Origin: Brachionus plicatilis
Lineage: Eukaryota > Rotifera > Eurotatoria > Ploima > Brachionidae
Direction of reading: 5' to 3'
NCBI GenBank assembly: GCA_010279815.1
Contig: QEOQ01000204.1
Coordinates: 261,018-306,185, forward strand
DNA length: 45,168 nucleotides
Part shown: positions 1 to 10,378 of the stretch, piece after piece
How positions within the stretch are numbered: position 1 is the stretch's first letter
Layout of the letters: the number at the start of each line of letters is the position of its first letter
Notes under the pieces: generated by a model
What the model saw: the letters and a program-made list of their open reading frames with translations, nothing else
Databases searched by the model: none
Told to the model about the DNA's origin: nothing
Translations under genes and position numbers: made by a program

Positions 1-375
1 GTACAAGAATAAAATTTATTCTTTGAACGAAGCATGTGATACACATTTATTTCAAAAGCCTAATAATGACCTGCCAAATCCCTGCAAATTGCTTCACTTA
101 ACGCAAATATTATTGCTATGAATTTATTGATATTTAATTTCTGCTTAATAGGAATACAGAATTTGCATTGAAAATTTTCTCTTATTCTTGAACAGATCAC
201 TCAAATTTTTAAAATTTTTATAAATAAGGGTATTTCGTGTAAACTATTTTCGAAATATTTGAAGCATTTTTTCATTTCAACAGAGCATTAGGCACATTTA
301 AAAAATACCGAAACACAAATTATATTGGGCAAATGTGGGATATGCGTTTGATGTTTGGTATGGTCCTCTCATCCA

Positions 376-943
376 AGGAACCAATTCTTGACAAGATCCT
401 GTTCAGGATCTGATAAAGATTCTTGTCAGTAATCTGAGTCTGAATGTCTGAAATCTGAATATTACAAAAATTAACGAACTTTCTTCAATAAAAATTAATT
501 TGTGACTAACATTTTTAAATAATACTTTATAAAAATATATTACATCTAAGATCCTAAAATAATCTTAAATCATTCGATTACAAAGAAAATTATATTTTTT
601 TACAAGGATCTTATTTTATTTCCTAACATATTATTATCTATAAAAATTACTTAGGAATCTTGATTATAATATTAGTAAAGTCTTTATAATAATATTAATC
701 TTAATAAGACTCTTAAAAAAATCATGATATTATCTTAGAAAATTTTTATCTTATAGGATTTGAAAATAATTCAGATAGGAATCTTGATAAAAAATCCTAT
801 TTACGAAAAGCGAGCCATATTTTTTCAACCTAATCGCAAATTGGTTAAGATTTTATTCAAGACTCTTTAAAGTATTTAACACGATCCTTCGTCTTATGAA
901 ATCTTTGGGAGTCCTGCAAGATCATAAATAGGATTTGGTTCCT
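376..943. repeat. Candidate terminal-inverted-repeat element, degenerate
   Basis: A left arm at 376-408 (begins AGGAACCAA) and a right arm at 912-943 are imperfect inverted copies; both also share a GATC core and end in CAGGA. The roughly 570-bp interior is AT-rich, with repeated variants of AGGATCTT and ATAGGATTT and no coding frame. A perfect hairpin (AGATCCTG, TT, CAGGATCT) lies at 394-411 inside the left arm. This resembles a nonautonomous DNA element; no target-site duplication was identified. Confidence 0.35.
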
Positions 944-1117
944 GTATTTGATTTTAGATTTAAATAAATAAGTCAACTGTAATTGTATTTCTGAATTAAG
1001 GTATCAATTTCAAGAGTAAATCAAACCACCGGACAAAATTACGGGGAAAAAATAATAGATTGGTGAGAAATAATCCAGAAGTGTTCAGCAAGACACATTT
1101 TTTACGAACAAAAGTTT

Positions 1118-1252
1118 ATGAACAAATGGAACAAACTACAGGAAATAATTGTCGATGCTGAAAATGCAAAAAATTCCAAAAAGTTAATTGCTGAAAGAAT
1201 GAACAGATATTTGCATACCAACGACAAAACCATAAATTACCGGACGCTCTAG
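1118..1252 (+). pseudogene. Short coding-like frame, probable transposon remnant
   Basis: A 44-codon open frame begins with ATG and ends in TAG. It is lysine- and asparagine-rich and helical in character (for example KKLIAERMNRYLHTNDK). It lies 200 bp upstream of the FLYWCH-like fragment on the same strand, so both may come from one decayed element. No domain is recognised. Confidence 0.25.
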
Positions 1253-1463
1253 ACTTTCAATTTTACTATTGTTATTTTGGAACAGCATCAATATCTTGGA
1301 ATAAGTTGAAGTAAGACTGGAATAGAAAGAAATTTAAAGAATTATCTGTATTGATCTGTTTGAATTTAAAAATGACAAAGAATATTAGAACAGTTAATAT
1401 TGTTATTTGTAAATTAGCAAGTATTTAAGTGCTGTTGAATTAAAATTTTAAAATTTTTATTAA

Positions 1464-1634
1464 AATTATGAAATTGGAACCGGCTCAAAGAAGAGAATCA
1501 AAATTGGTGATGATGCTTTTAAATTAAACAAAGGTTTAAAGTATGGATACTTCTACGCTGGTCACAAGAATTGTTTTTTTGACCAAAATAAACTTCTAAA
1601 TTTATCTAAAATTGAAGGTCTAGTAGAAAACTAA
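1464..1634 (+). pseudogene. FLYWCH-like zinc-finger fragment
   Basis: An open frame of 56 codons, without an ATG, ends at TAA 1632-1634. It reads GTGSKKRIKIGDDAFKLNKG followed by a YGYFYAGHKNC-type stretch. This spacing (a basic start, a G-D-x-x-F-K-L-N turn, aromatic pairs, then an H-x-x-C) resembles the first half of a FLYWCH zinc finger. FLYWCH domains occur in MULE-type transposons and in many expanded invertebrate families. The rest of the domain (second Cys/His cluster) is absent and stop codons flank the frame, so this is a fragment. Assignment rests on pattern only. Confidence 0.4.
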
Positions 1635-1931
1635 AGGACACATAAGAAATTTTTATTATCATATATTTTTACAAATGTCACTTTAAAAGAAATGCAAAAA
1701 GTCATCAATATATCATTAAAAAAAGAGTCATTATAACCAAAATTTAAATTTATGGCTCAATTTATTTGATTAAACATTAATTTTAAGCTCTAAATTAATT
1801 AAGAATTAATTCGGATCATGTTAAATATTTTATTTTCATTTTAAATTTAAATATAGTAGATAAATAAAATAAAATATAAAAATAGATTATTATCTTTATT
1901 ATGTATTAATAAAAGTGAAAACGAAAAAAAA

Positions 1932-2868
1932 TTATGTGGCTTTGGCACGAATAGCCGCTCTCTTTCCGACTTGAGCTTGGAAACCACTTCTTATGCTTGC
2001 TACTGAACAAGTTGCACCACATGCTTCGCACTTTAGAAAATACAATCTTTCTTCTTTATTCAAAATTGTATCCGGCGATTTACAAGTGTGACAAGTAACA
2101 TATTCCTCTATTGATCACGGAAATAAATTTTAAATTTGACTAAAAAATTCTAACATCAAAACTTACTTATGTAACGTCGAAGAACATTTTCAATTTGCTT
2201 TTGTTGAAATTTACCCTTGATGGTCAATTGGTTATTTATATCCAAAGAACCACTAGTTCCCAATTCAATGAGTAAAAAATTTAATAAATGTTTTTCTTGT
2301 CTTCTTAAAAGTCTGCAAATATCGGCAAAATTGGAAAACGATGTTTTTTTGGTTCCGACGCGATTAACTTGAGGTGGTTTCATAACAAACTTGCGTTTTT
2401 CGCCGGTACCCATTTCTGGATTTTTTTCCCGCATGATATCAAATACACGAGTCAATAGCTCTTCGTAAGTGTAGTCACGTTCACTTCCTTGCCATAGACC
2501 GGAACCATCACTTTCAGTTAGAACTTTGAGTTCTTCTGTTTTGTCGGTAGTCGGTTGAGAAAATTCAACTACTTCATTTTTGTCCTCGTCAAAAATCACT
2601 TTGCCTTTTCTTTTCTTTTTTCCGAGATCTAAATTTTCCTCTTCGGTTGGCAAAGCTTCATCAGGAGCAGTGCCTGTTTGGGCAGATGGAGCCGAAGTTT
2701 CTTCGGCCTCTTTTAACAAATCTTCTACTGGCTTCTTCTTCTTCTTCTTTTTGCCGAAGTCCATGGGCTACGATTTTTTTTTCAACTTTTTAATAAAATA
2801 ATTCTAAATCAGCACTAATGTATTACCTCATTTTCGTTTGTGGGCTGTGTTACTTCTGGATCTGTCAT
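1932..2868 (-). CDS. EIF2S2: Translation initiation factor eIF2 subunit beta
   Basis: This subunit of the eIF2 complex helps deliver Met-tRNAi to the ribosome and contacts eIF5 and eIF2B. Three exons (2868-2827, 2767-2167, 2107-1932) give 272 aa, with two introns of exactly 59 bp each. Residues 20-26 form a seven-lysine block and 64-70 a second basic block; the vertebrate protein has three. The central eIF5/eIF2-beta fold includes the LRRYIKEYVTC junction. The C-terminal zinc ribbon is C220-x2-C223-x17-C241-x2-C244, and the protein ends in a [10 protein letters not shown] tail. The start chosen is the ATG at 2868 in a 14-codon first exon ([14 protein letters not shown]); starting at the ATG at 2764 would drop it. 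AATAAA on the minus strand lies at 1900-1895. Family assignment is firm. Confidence 0.95.
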
Positions 2869-3184
2869 TTTAAATTTTTTTTCTCTCAAGAATAATAATT
2901 TGTTTTGTCTGAATAGTCAATTTATCTAAGAAAGAAATAGTTTTTTTAAATATTTTATCAAAATTAAATCTAGAATTTAGAAAAAAGATATTTCGATAAT
3001 ATTTTCCATAAAGAAAATAGTCGAGTTTTTGTTTAAATGTACATTTAAGTAAATGATGAAATTATTTTGCAAGCACATGCAATTTTTTCTTTATATGATG
3101 AAGTCTATTGATCAAATTTTTATTAACTTTTGTTCAATAAAATTTAATAATTATTTAAATATTTTTTATTATTTTTTCATTTAA
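2869..3184. promoter_or_regulatory. Divergent promoter region between EIF2S2 and the phosphatase gene
   Basis: The 316 bp between the two divergently oriented start codons must hold both 5' leaders and promoters. It is AT-rich, with T-runs and no other gene. No specific element could be assigned with confidence. Confidence 0.4.
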
Positions 3185-3988
3185 ATGCAAAATTCAATTA
3201 AAATTGCAGTGTTTGATTTTGATTATACAATAATTAATGCAAATAGTAGCACTTTTTTAAATAAACTGGTAATAGAAGCAGAGTTTCTGGAAAAAAAACA
3301 ACCCATTAGGACACCATCAATTGCAGAGCTGAACCGCTTCAAATACCCCGAAGAAGTAGAAAAATACAGAGATGAAAGAAATTTTACACTCTTGTATCAA
3401 CAAATATTCAGATACATGTATAACAAATACGGAATTAATAAACAAAAAATGGAGAAGTGTCTAAAAGAAATTAGGATAAGTGAATCGATGAAGAATTTGT
3501 TTAAAGTTTTAAATGAAAACGGCTTCGAATTAATGATTGTGTCTGATTCAAATACATTTGTGATAGAAAAAATAATTGAGCAAAACAATTTGACTGAATT
3601 TTTTGGCAATAGAATATTTGCAAATCAAGTTGATTTTGATTCCGATGGTCAAGTAACTATTTTACCATGCATTGATGTAAAAAAATTCGATAGATTGAAC
3701 TGTGTAAAGGATACGTGCAGAGAAAACATTTGTAAACGGTTTGTGATTGATAGCTTTTTGTCTAAGAAAATCGGTTTTACAAAACAGATAATTTATGTAG
3801 GTGATGGAAAAATCGATTTTTGTGCCGGAGTCGGCTTGAGAAATTGTGACATTTTTTTTGTTAAAAAAAATTCATCTCTTGCTAGATTTATACAAAACGA
3901 AATTAATAAAAATAAAATCGAAGCAGATATTAAAATCTGGAAGAATGCAAATGACATTTTAAACTATTTATTTTTCAATAAAAATTAA
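3185..3988 (+). CDS. PHOSPHO1/2-like HAD-superfamily phosphatase
   Basis: A single-exon gene of 267 aa with all motifs of a haloacid-dehalogenase phosphatase. Motif I is DFDYT at residues 11-15 (D11 nucleophile, D13 acid/base). Motif II is SDSNT at 120-124. Motif IV is GDGKIDFC at 206-213 (D207 and D211 for Mg2+). The DFDxT start and the GDGxxDFC block match the PHOSPHO1/PHOSPHO2 family, whose members hydrolyse phosphoethanolamine/phosphocholine (PHOSPHO1) or pyridoxal 5'-phosphate (PHOSPHO2). Length matches the family. The exact substrate cannot be read from the sequence. There is no signal peptide, so it is likely cytosolic. It is divergent from EIF2S2. Confidence 0.88.
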   Translation: MQNSIKIAVFDFDYTIINANSSTFLNKLVIEAEFLEKKQPIRTPSIAELNRFKYPEEVEKYRDERNFTLLYQQIFRYMYNKYGINKQKMEKCLKEIRISESMKNLFKVLNENGFELMIVSDSNTFVIEKIIEQNNLTEFFGNRIFANQVDFDSDGQVTILPCIDVKKFDRLNCVKDTCRENICKRFVIDSFLSKKIGFTKQIIYVGDGKIDFCAGVGLRNCDIFFVKKNSSLARFIQNEINKNKIEADIKIWKNANDILNYLFFNKN

Positions 3989-4010
3989 ATGGATAAAATT
4001 TTTCAAAGTC

Positions 4011-4029
4011 ATTATTATTATTATTATTT
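4011..4029. repeat. (ATT)n microsatellite
   Basis: A short ATT tract directly follows the phosphatase gene. ATT tails also end the LINE fragments in this window, so it could be an insertion scar. Confidence 0.6.
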
Positions 4030-4409
4030 ATTTCAATAAAAACGCAATAAAAATAAAAAAGCATAGAGTAAAAATAAAATTAAAAAGTGTTCACTTTTAT
4101 TTGATATGAATTTACAAAAAAATTTAAATAGAATCTAATACATTTTTTAAGTTAAATAAAATTAATCATTTATATGTATATAACAAACTGAATTTTTTAT
4201 TTAATTGTAAAATAGACATTTAATTGTCTGTTATTTGTTTATTTGTATATCTGTACCGAGCTAATGCTACTTCAGAATAAAAATATATAAGAAAAAAAAA
4301 TAAAAAAAATAAAAATAAATTTAAATACGATAAAAAAAAAAGAAATTGTTTGCTCCCAATTACACAATGGAGTTGGATAATCGATATATCTTTAGTCGAA
4401 ACAATCTCT

Positions 4410-4604
4410 TTATTCTTCCACCAGTCTGACGACCAATGGAACAGAATGACTCAATCTTGCCTTGACATATCTTTCACTCAACTCAAAGAAGCGATTTGAA
4501 ACTGTTAGTGGTTTTAGTTTATTGAAGGCTTCTTGGTGCATAATATTGGAGAGGGTATCATATTTCAGCTTCATAATAGATCGAACTGATAAATTTTGAA
4601 TAAC
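4410..4604 (-). pseudogene. LINE reverse transcriptase C-terminal fragment
   Basis: Read on the minus strand, the frame starts VIQNLSVRSIMKL, continues with a helical block (SNRFFELSERYVKARLS) and reaches VVRLVEE before a stop. This matches the post-RT tail of non-LTR retrotransposons and parallels the tail of the LINE at 44201-45082 (QVIQNTAVRCIQKL, then SNLLENYLRNALDYS, then TKRLVSEYQ). It is a fragment only: the RT catalytic part is absent, and the frame is broken after the EE residues. Confidence 0.65.
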
Positions 4605-4877
4605 TTTTTAAATTTTCTACCCTTTTTTTATATATTTAAAAAATATTTCAATTTGTCCATGGTACTTAAACTTTAATTAAATAAATGAAATAAATAATAT
4701 ATTGATTAGAAATTCAATAAGACCAATTTAAAATTTGATATCTATTTGTATAAATTAAATTTTTAAAAAACAGGTCGGATAGATGTATCTAGTACTTATT
4801 CTATCGGTTGAGAGTTAGTAATTGAACGGAAAGCTACAATATTTTTTCTTCGAAATTTGGATAATTATGAATACCCT

Positions 4878-4982
4878 AATGTTTTGTTGTATAAACGGTG
4901 TAAATAGCTACCATAGTAGTCTTCCGTGTAAGACTTTCCGCAAGTTTCTTGCAGTAGCTAATTATTATTATTATTAATATTT
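4878..4982 (+). mobile_element. LINE 3' terminus with hairpin and ATT tail
   Basis: The segment contains the perfect hairpin GCAAG-TTT-CTTGC, followed at once by AGTAGCTA and an ATT-repeat tail. The same layout (hairpin, then TAGCT, then an ATT tail) ends the minus-strand LINE fragment near 15.53-15.68 kb. Non-LTR elements often end in a 3' hairpin plus microsatellite. No coding remnant is visible just upstream. Confidence 0.4.
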
Positions 4983-5321
4983 AATTAATTAAATATCAAA
5001 ATACCAATGCATATAGAATCTTAAATTTGTATTCGAATTATATATTAAGCAAAAAAATTTAAACAGTTTACTCAAATTTTATCTTTCTGTTAAAAAAAAA
5101 TGTAATTTCAATTTTAAATTTTTTAGGGCTTTTCAGTAAAATTTTTAATACTTAAGATAAGCAATTGATTTACTTCAAATAAGAATGATTCATTACAACA
5201 CAAATTTTATTAAATCAATTTTGAAAAGAATAAATTCGTAATTTGAAAAATTAAGACCAAAATATTTAAATATTTTTTAAGTTTCTTCATATACGAATAA
5301 ACTTGAATGCAAAAAATAAGT

Positions 5322-5854
5322 TCATCCAATATATAGACCTTCAATTGGGACACATCTGCTTCCAGAATTTGAATAAGGATCACCCAAACAAGTCAAAGTA
5401 CCACCACCATTCTTGGCTCTCTTATCTATGAAATTTTGTTAGTAATTTTTTAACAAGTATTTGTTAAATACCTTTAGTCATGAACCACTTGCAATCATGG
5501 GTAAGACAATTTATGTCTCTGTTTTTGTGAATTTTCATCGGTCCAAATCTTGGCGAAAAAAATCGCTTTTCAATGCCTTGATATGGAGATTTTATCTTTG
5601 ATTTTGAATCCTCTAGAAAATCTTCAATCTAAAAAAAATATTATAAAAATTGTAATGGAACAAAAATATTTCTTTACCGATAGACTTGATGCATTAGGAA
5701 CATTTTCTACAAGATCACATTCAAGTTCGTCTTTCGAGCATATTAAACTAAATACTGTTTTGGCTTTTTGATTTTTGATATCTTCGGTTAGCGAACTTGA
5801 TTTGACAAATAAAATTGTGCAACTGAGTAATAATATTATATTTGTCAAATACAT
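5322..5854 (-). CDS. Small secreted cysteine-containing precursor, unidentified
   Basis: Three exons (5854-5678, 5628-5472, 5425-5322) joined by 50- and 46-bp GT-AG introns, with matching phases 0 and 1, give 145 aa. Residues 1-21 form a clear signal peptide (MYLTNIILLLSCTILFVKSS), so the product is secreted. The mature part has two N-side cysteines (CSKDELEC) and four C-terminal ones (CLTHDC and a TCLG...SRCVP pair). A potential N-glycosylation site (NASS) lies near residue 54. Basic pairs (EKR before FFSPRFGP, and DKR before AKNGGG) could be prohormone-convertase sites. No family is recognised. It could be a prohormone, a small disulfide protein or an inhibitor. The gene structure is well supported; the function is unknown. 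Confidence 0.72.
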
Positions 5855-8137
5855 TCTCTAACTGATTAAGAAATATTTTCTTTTGGGTTAGCTTCTAAAT
5901 AAATGTAAGATAGTTTTAGAGTCAATTAGGTTTTTATATTCATTTTTTTAATAAATATTTTCAATATTTGGCTTTTATTTAATTTACGTCATTGATTTTT
6001 ATTAGTTATTTTTGAAACAAACAGACAAGATACAAGGTGTTTGATGATCATAAAAAATTCCCTACTATCATTTCCTTTTAAATAAAAATTTCGTAAAGAA
6101 GGAAAAATAATGCGCATTTTTATTGAACTTATAAATTGTGCCATAAAAATTACCAATAATAAAATATTTTCTGTTCATCATCAATTAAATGTCAAACTTA
6201 ATCATCTAAATAAAATTTAAGTTTTTATTCAGTTCTCAGCAGGAACCTACATAGTCAATAAAAAAAATTGAATAAATTGGATGTCATAAAAAACTGGATA
6301 CCGAAAATTCATAATATTCTGACCATCGAATTCTAATCAATTCTAATTGATTTTACCTTTATGTCACATAACGTTAGCATTAATTTTCATTTATTCAATG
6401 GAACAATATTTCTGAATGATCTGATATTTTAATTTGTATTTAAATTGAAAAATATTTAACTATCTAAAGCATAGATAGTCCAATGGTAATTTCTTTTTTG
6501 ATAAAGATACTTGAGGCTAAATATTGAATAAATAATCTTATAATTCACATTGACAGAAATCATTTTTTAGACAAAATGAGATTAAGGATTCTTGAAAAGA
6601 ATTAAATGAATGACGAAAATCTTGTTTGTATGTTTTTCCTCTAAAATTAAGACTTAAATCCAGAAATTTCGATTTTAGTTTAGTTGTGGACTCAAATCTA
6701 ATTGATCTGGGATTTTAAAAAAAAATTCGATATTTATATTTACCATACTGCTCTTGTTGAAAAACATAAGAAACTAGACAAAATAATTAAGAGCTTTATT
6801 TGAGAGTTTTTTCCGTAAAATATTTTTTCAGAGGAAAATCATTTTTATTTTTAATTTAGATTTCTTTTCAGAATTATAATAGCAAAACTTTTCAATTTAA
6901 TAATTCAGCTTCTTCCTTGATCACAATATTTTGATTCATTTTTAATTCCTTAATTGGAAAAATACGTAAGTAATAGAATAATTAACAATCTAATAGACGA
7001 AATCTTTTGAAAGAGGAGTTAAAAAAAGCAATCCATATCCTATTTATCAACTTATTAAAGAATAGAATAACATTGAATCGTTTTATTTATTTATTTTACT
7101 CAATTTTCAAATTACAATGTTCAAAATGAAATAAAAAAAGGAAAATAAAATACCTCAAAATTTTTTTAAAAAAAATGGTCCATCAAAAAAAATCCCAGAT
7201 AAGAAAGTTTCACCAATACTTTGAAATATTATTTTAGTAAGATATGTATGCTTTCAAATTTGATTTTTGTAAAATTTACAGAATATAAAATATAATAAGT
7301 TAAAACACTGGTAAATTACCAATTAAATAATTAATAACATCTAAAATATTTGCAGAAAATTAATTTTGTCATTTGACACTAAACAATAAATTTGAAGGTG
7401 AAAAAAAACTAATTAGTTTGGGAAACACAACTAGCTTTTCAAAGTTGGTTTAATTAAATTTCAAAAAGTTCAACTACGCCCACTGAATAAAAAGCGATTG
7501 TAAAAAATCTTAAAAATCATCTTTATATATTATCGAATTTTTAACAAACAATCTAAGTCGACATCAAAAATTCAAAAAGACTCCGCTTATCAAGAACCTA
7601 TAATATTGATAATTATAAAGCTAACAAAACTTTTTTTTCAAACTCTTATTTTAATTTTGAATATATTTTCTTGTTGATAAAAGAAAAATAATTACAAATA
7701 ATGCTAATTAGAAAAAAATACTATTTATTTTTTTTATTTTTTGTATCGCTGAAATATATCCGAGAGTGATTAATTTGATATCCCCTACGTTTTCTATCCC
7801 ATTATTACTATTAATCAAAAAAAAGTAATTGAAATTCTAATTTTTTAAACGTGTAAAATTAGAAATTAAAAAAATTTCCAAAACTAAAGTTATTTTTGAA
7901 CATTTGACTAATTATTTTCAAAATTAAATTCATGTCATCATTAACAATTTCCGTTTTTTTCGCCTTTTATTATTATTTCCTTTTTTATACATTTCGCCAA
8001 AATTTCGGTTAATTAAAAGTTGTATTCATTTATTAACGTAAATATGAAATTATCTTATGTAAAAAAAATTTATTAGAAATTAAAAAAAATTCATCATTTA
8101 AAAATAAACTAAAAAAATATTTTGTAGAATTTATTTT
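5855..8137. other. Intergenic, no gene seen
   Basis: This 2.3-kb AT-rich stretch has only short, A/T-homopolymer-driven open frames. No conserved domain, RNA gene or clear repeat was recognised. Confidence 0.6.
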
Positions 8138-8778
8138 CTAAAGCTTTTTTTGATTAAACAATGACTTTACAAGATCATAGGGTTGAACTACAATGCTAGC
8201 TGAATCATTGAGTTTTAAACGTGCCAATATCTACAATAAAATCAGTAATAGGGAAAATTTTCAAATTTAATCTTATTATTTACTCACTTCTTCAGCGCTT
8301 GATCTATAATTTATCAAATCTCCATTTATTTCGGTTATCACCCACTTGGAAAGTCTCTCTTTGTTTTGATTATTTCGTTTTAGCGTAAAAATTTTGTTCG
8401 AATTCTCTAACTCATAAGAAACTTTATTTGGATCATATTTTAGTCCGTTTTTGTAGAAAAATCCATTATCATATATTTTTTCTATTTTTGCTGTATTCTG
8501 TTTTAATTTAAGCCCAAACGTGTCTTTTAAAATTTCAAGAGAAACGCTATTTTCAAGGTTTATCTGAAGCTGATCTTCTGTTATAACAGAATGAATATCA
8601 GTAATCATTATGACTCTCCCATACGGTAATCGACGCAATTTTAAAGTGAAAATCGGGCTTTTTGAGTATCTAACCATTTGAAGTAAACCATCTACATCAT
8701 TTGGTGACTCACCATTTATGCTCAATATTTGATCGCCAAAATGTAAAAAATTTCCAATAGTTGGCGAAGACAGGTTGC
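8138..8778 (-). CDS. Tandem-PDZ protein (syntenin/X11-like), 5'-incomplete
   Basis: Two exons are visible: 8778-8288 and 8230-8138, with a 57-bp intron (GTGAGT donor, phase 0) and stop TAG at 8138. The upstream edge is an AG acceptor preceded by an in-frame stop, so coding must start in an earlier exon that was not found. The protein reads NFLHFGDQILSINGES, typical of the carboxylate loop/helix part of a PDZ domain. A second PDZ-like unit follows (GLKLKQNTAKIEKIYDNGFF ... WVITEINGDLI ... ILARLKLNDSASIVVQP) and ends in DLVKSLFNQKKL. Two PDZs back to back near the C-terminus is the arrangement of syntenin and Mint/X11 scaffolds. The second unit carries an insertion of about 25 residues before WVITEING. 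Orthology to either family is unsettled. Confidence 0.68.
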
Positions 8779-8968
8779 CTATCCTTTAAAAAAATTATTT
8801 CATTTTTCTTATCAAATTTTATTAATTTTAAAAATTTTAATTACTTAAATATATAAAATTTAAGCATTTAATAAAAATTTCATCAGTCTTTCAATTAACA
8901 CCAGTTTTAGTCATTTAAATGAAGAAAAATTGTAAAAAATTGGAATTCCAAATTTTAAATGAAAATTA

Positions 8969-9046
8969 ATGCCCATCCTCTTTGTCTATTCATAGCGTGG
9001 TATCCTTTTTATGAATTCTTATCAGAATACCTCTCCTCGATGGTAA
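8969..9046 (-). pseudogene. Possible degenerate upstream PDZ exon
   Basis: On the minus strand one frame reads RRGILIRIHKKDTTL, stop, IDKEDGH. This resembles the start of a PDZ domain (the strand before the GLGF loop) and lies in the right place for the missing 5' exon of the gene at 8138-8778. In-frame stops interrupt it and no clean splice sites were found. The gene may therefore be decaying, or this may be chance. Confidence 0.25.
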
Positions 9047-9940
9047 TTTTATTAAGAATATTGTAAAACAAGTTTTAATCGAAAATCTTATACTATATTT
9101 TGTCAATTTTTTAATATTTGATTTTTTTAATTTATTTTAAAAAAAGGAAATTAAAGCTTCCTAATGAGAATAAGAACAACTAAAAGGAACAAAGATTCTA
9201 ATTGATTCAGCAACACCTGAAAATTTAAAATTCATAAAAGTTTTCCCTTAAATAAAATTTATTAGAAATTTAATAATGGTTAAACTTCTTAATTAATTTT
9301 AAGAAATTTCAAAACATATAAGAGCCACATACAATGTTTACAAACTTTTTTATTACACAAATAACTAGAAATTAAATTTTATATAATCTTCAATATTAAA
9401 TAATAAATTAAATGCCGGACCATTTTTTTTAGTTTCTTTTAAATTTTTTGCGAAATTATTTATAAAATTTCGAAATTTTGAATTTTAAATTAAACAATCA
9501 TGAAAACTTGAGAAAAATTATGATTGTGCTGGTTCATGAACAATCATGCACTTTTAGAAAAATACTGTGTGAATAACCATTTCTGTAATCTAAATGAGCA
9601 ATTTCTCGAAACAGATATAAAAATAATCTATTCAAATATCTCATGACATTCATTTTACGATTTTATTCGGTTTTTCAAAATATTTTACTATAATTCAATA
9701 AAAAATTATGCTGCAAAAAGCAAACATCATTAAGTGAAACTTTCAATTATTTAAAAAAAAAAAAAACAACTTGGACATAATTATTTGATTTTGTTAAAAA
9801 TATCAAAGAAATATGAAAAAATATTGCAACATTCAACTAAAATATAAGAAATTATTATCTTTCACAATATTTTTGTTAATTTTGAAATTATTTTGCATGG
9901 TTATACTGTGAAATTTTCAAAAAAATTTTATTCAGAAAAA

Positions 9941-10378
9941 ATGCCTATTCTTTTCTATTCGGCAAAAAGCGAGCCTTATGGATGTTTCTCAAATTTCTCA
10001 GACCATCAATTTGAATTAGATGGACACAAATGGAAGACTAGTGAGCACTATTTTCAAGCACAAAAATTTTGCGGGACAAAATATTTTTCTGATGTTTTAA
10101 ATGCGCCAAGTCCAAGAAAGGCAGCAAATTTAGGAAGAAACAGAAGCTTCCCTTTGCGCAAAGATTGGGAAGAAGTAAAAGAAGATGTAATGCGTAACGC
10201 ACTTTATGCTAAATTTTCACAGAATGAATCAATAAGGAAAGTTTTGCTTTCAACTGGAGATGAACAAATAATCGAAAACTCTCCCATTGATTTTTACTGG
10301 GGTTGTGGTAGTGACAATAGCGGAAAAAATAGACTTGGCCATCTTTTAACAGAATTAAGAGATAAATTAAAAAATTAA
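9941..10378 (+). CDS. NADAR-domain protein (YbiA-like N-glycosidase)
   Basis: An intronless gene of 145 aa, almost exactly one NADAR (DUF1768) domain. The start is the ATG at 9941, giving MPILFYSAKSEPYGCFSNFS, which aligns with the usual family start; the upstream in-frame TTG is not a likely start. Family landmarks are the FSNF turn, WKTSEHYFQAQKF, and DFYWGCGSDNSGKNRLGHLL at the end. Bacterial YbiA acts on riboflavin-pathway intermediates. NADAR proteins have also been reported to remove ADP-ribose from guanine bases. Likely cytosolic or nuclear. Lack of introns and strong bacterial-type motifs suggest possible horizontal origin, although NADAR genes are scattered through eukaryotes. Composition matches its surroundings. 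Confidence 0.92.
   Translation: MPILFYSAKSEPYGCFSNFSDHQFELDGHKWKTSEHYFQAQKFCGTKYFSDVLNAPSPRKAANLGRNRSFPLRKDWEEVKEDVMRNALYAKFSQNESIRKVLLSTGDEQIIENSPIDFYWGCGSDNSGKNRLGHLLTELRDKLKN

Noticed and set aside
5472..5628. A pyrokinin/neuromedin-U peptide (FFSPRFG)
   Set aside because: The Gly is followed by Pro-Met, not a basic cleavage site, so the required C-terminal amidation is not predicted; kept only as an observation.
9893..9940. Upstream start for the NADAR gene
   Set aside because: The extension begins with TTG, not ATG, and the family alignment starts at the ATG at 9941. The same logic removed TTG or GTG starts at 8725 (minus), 20061 (minus), 34332, 35753 and 39965.
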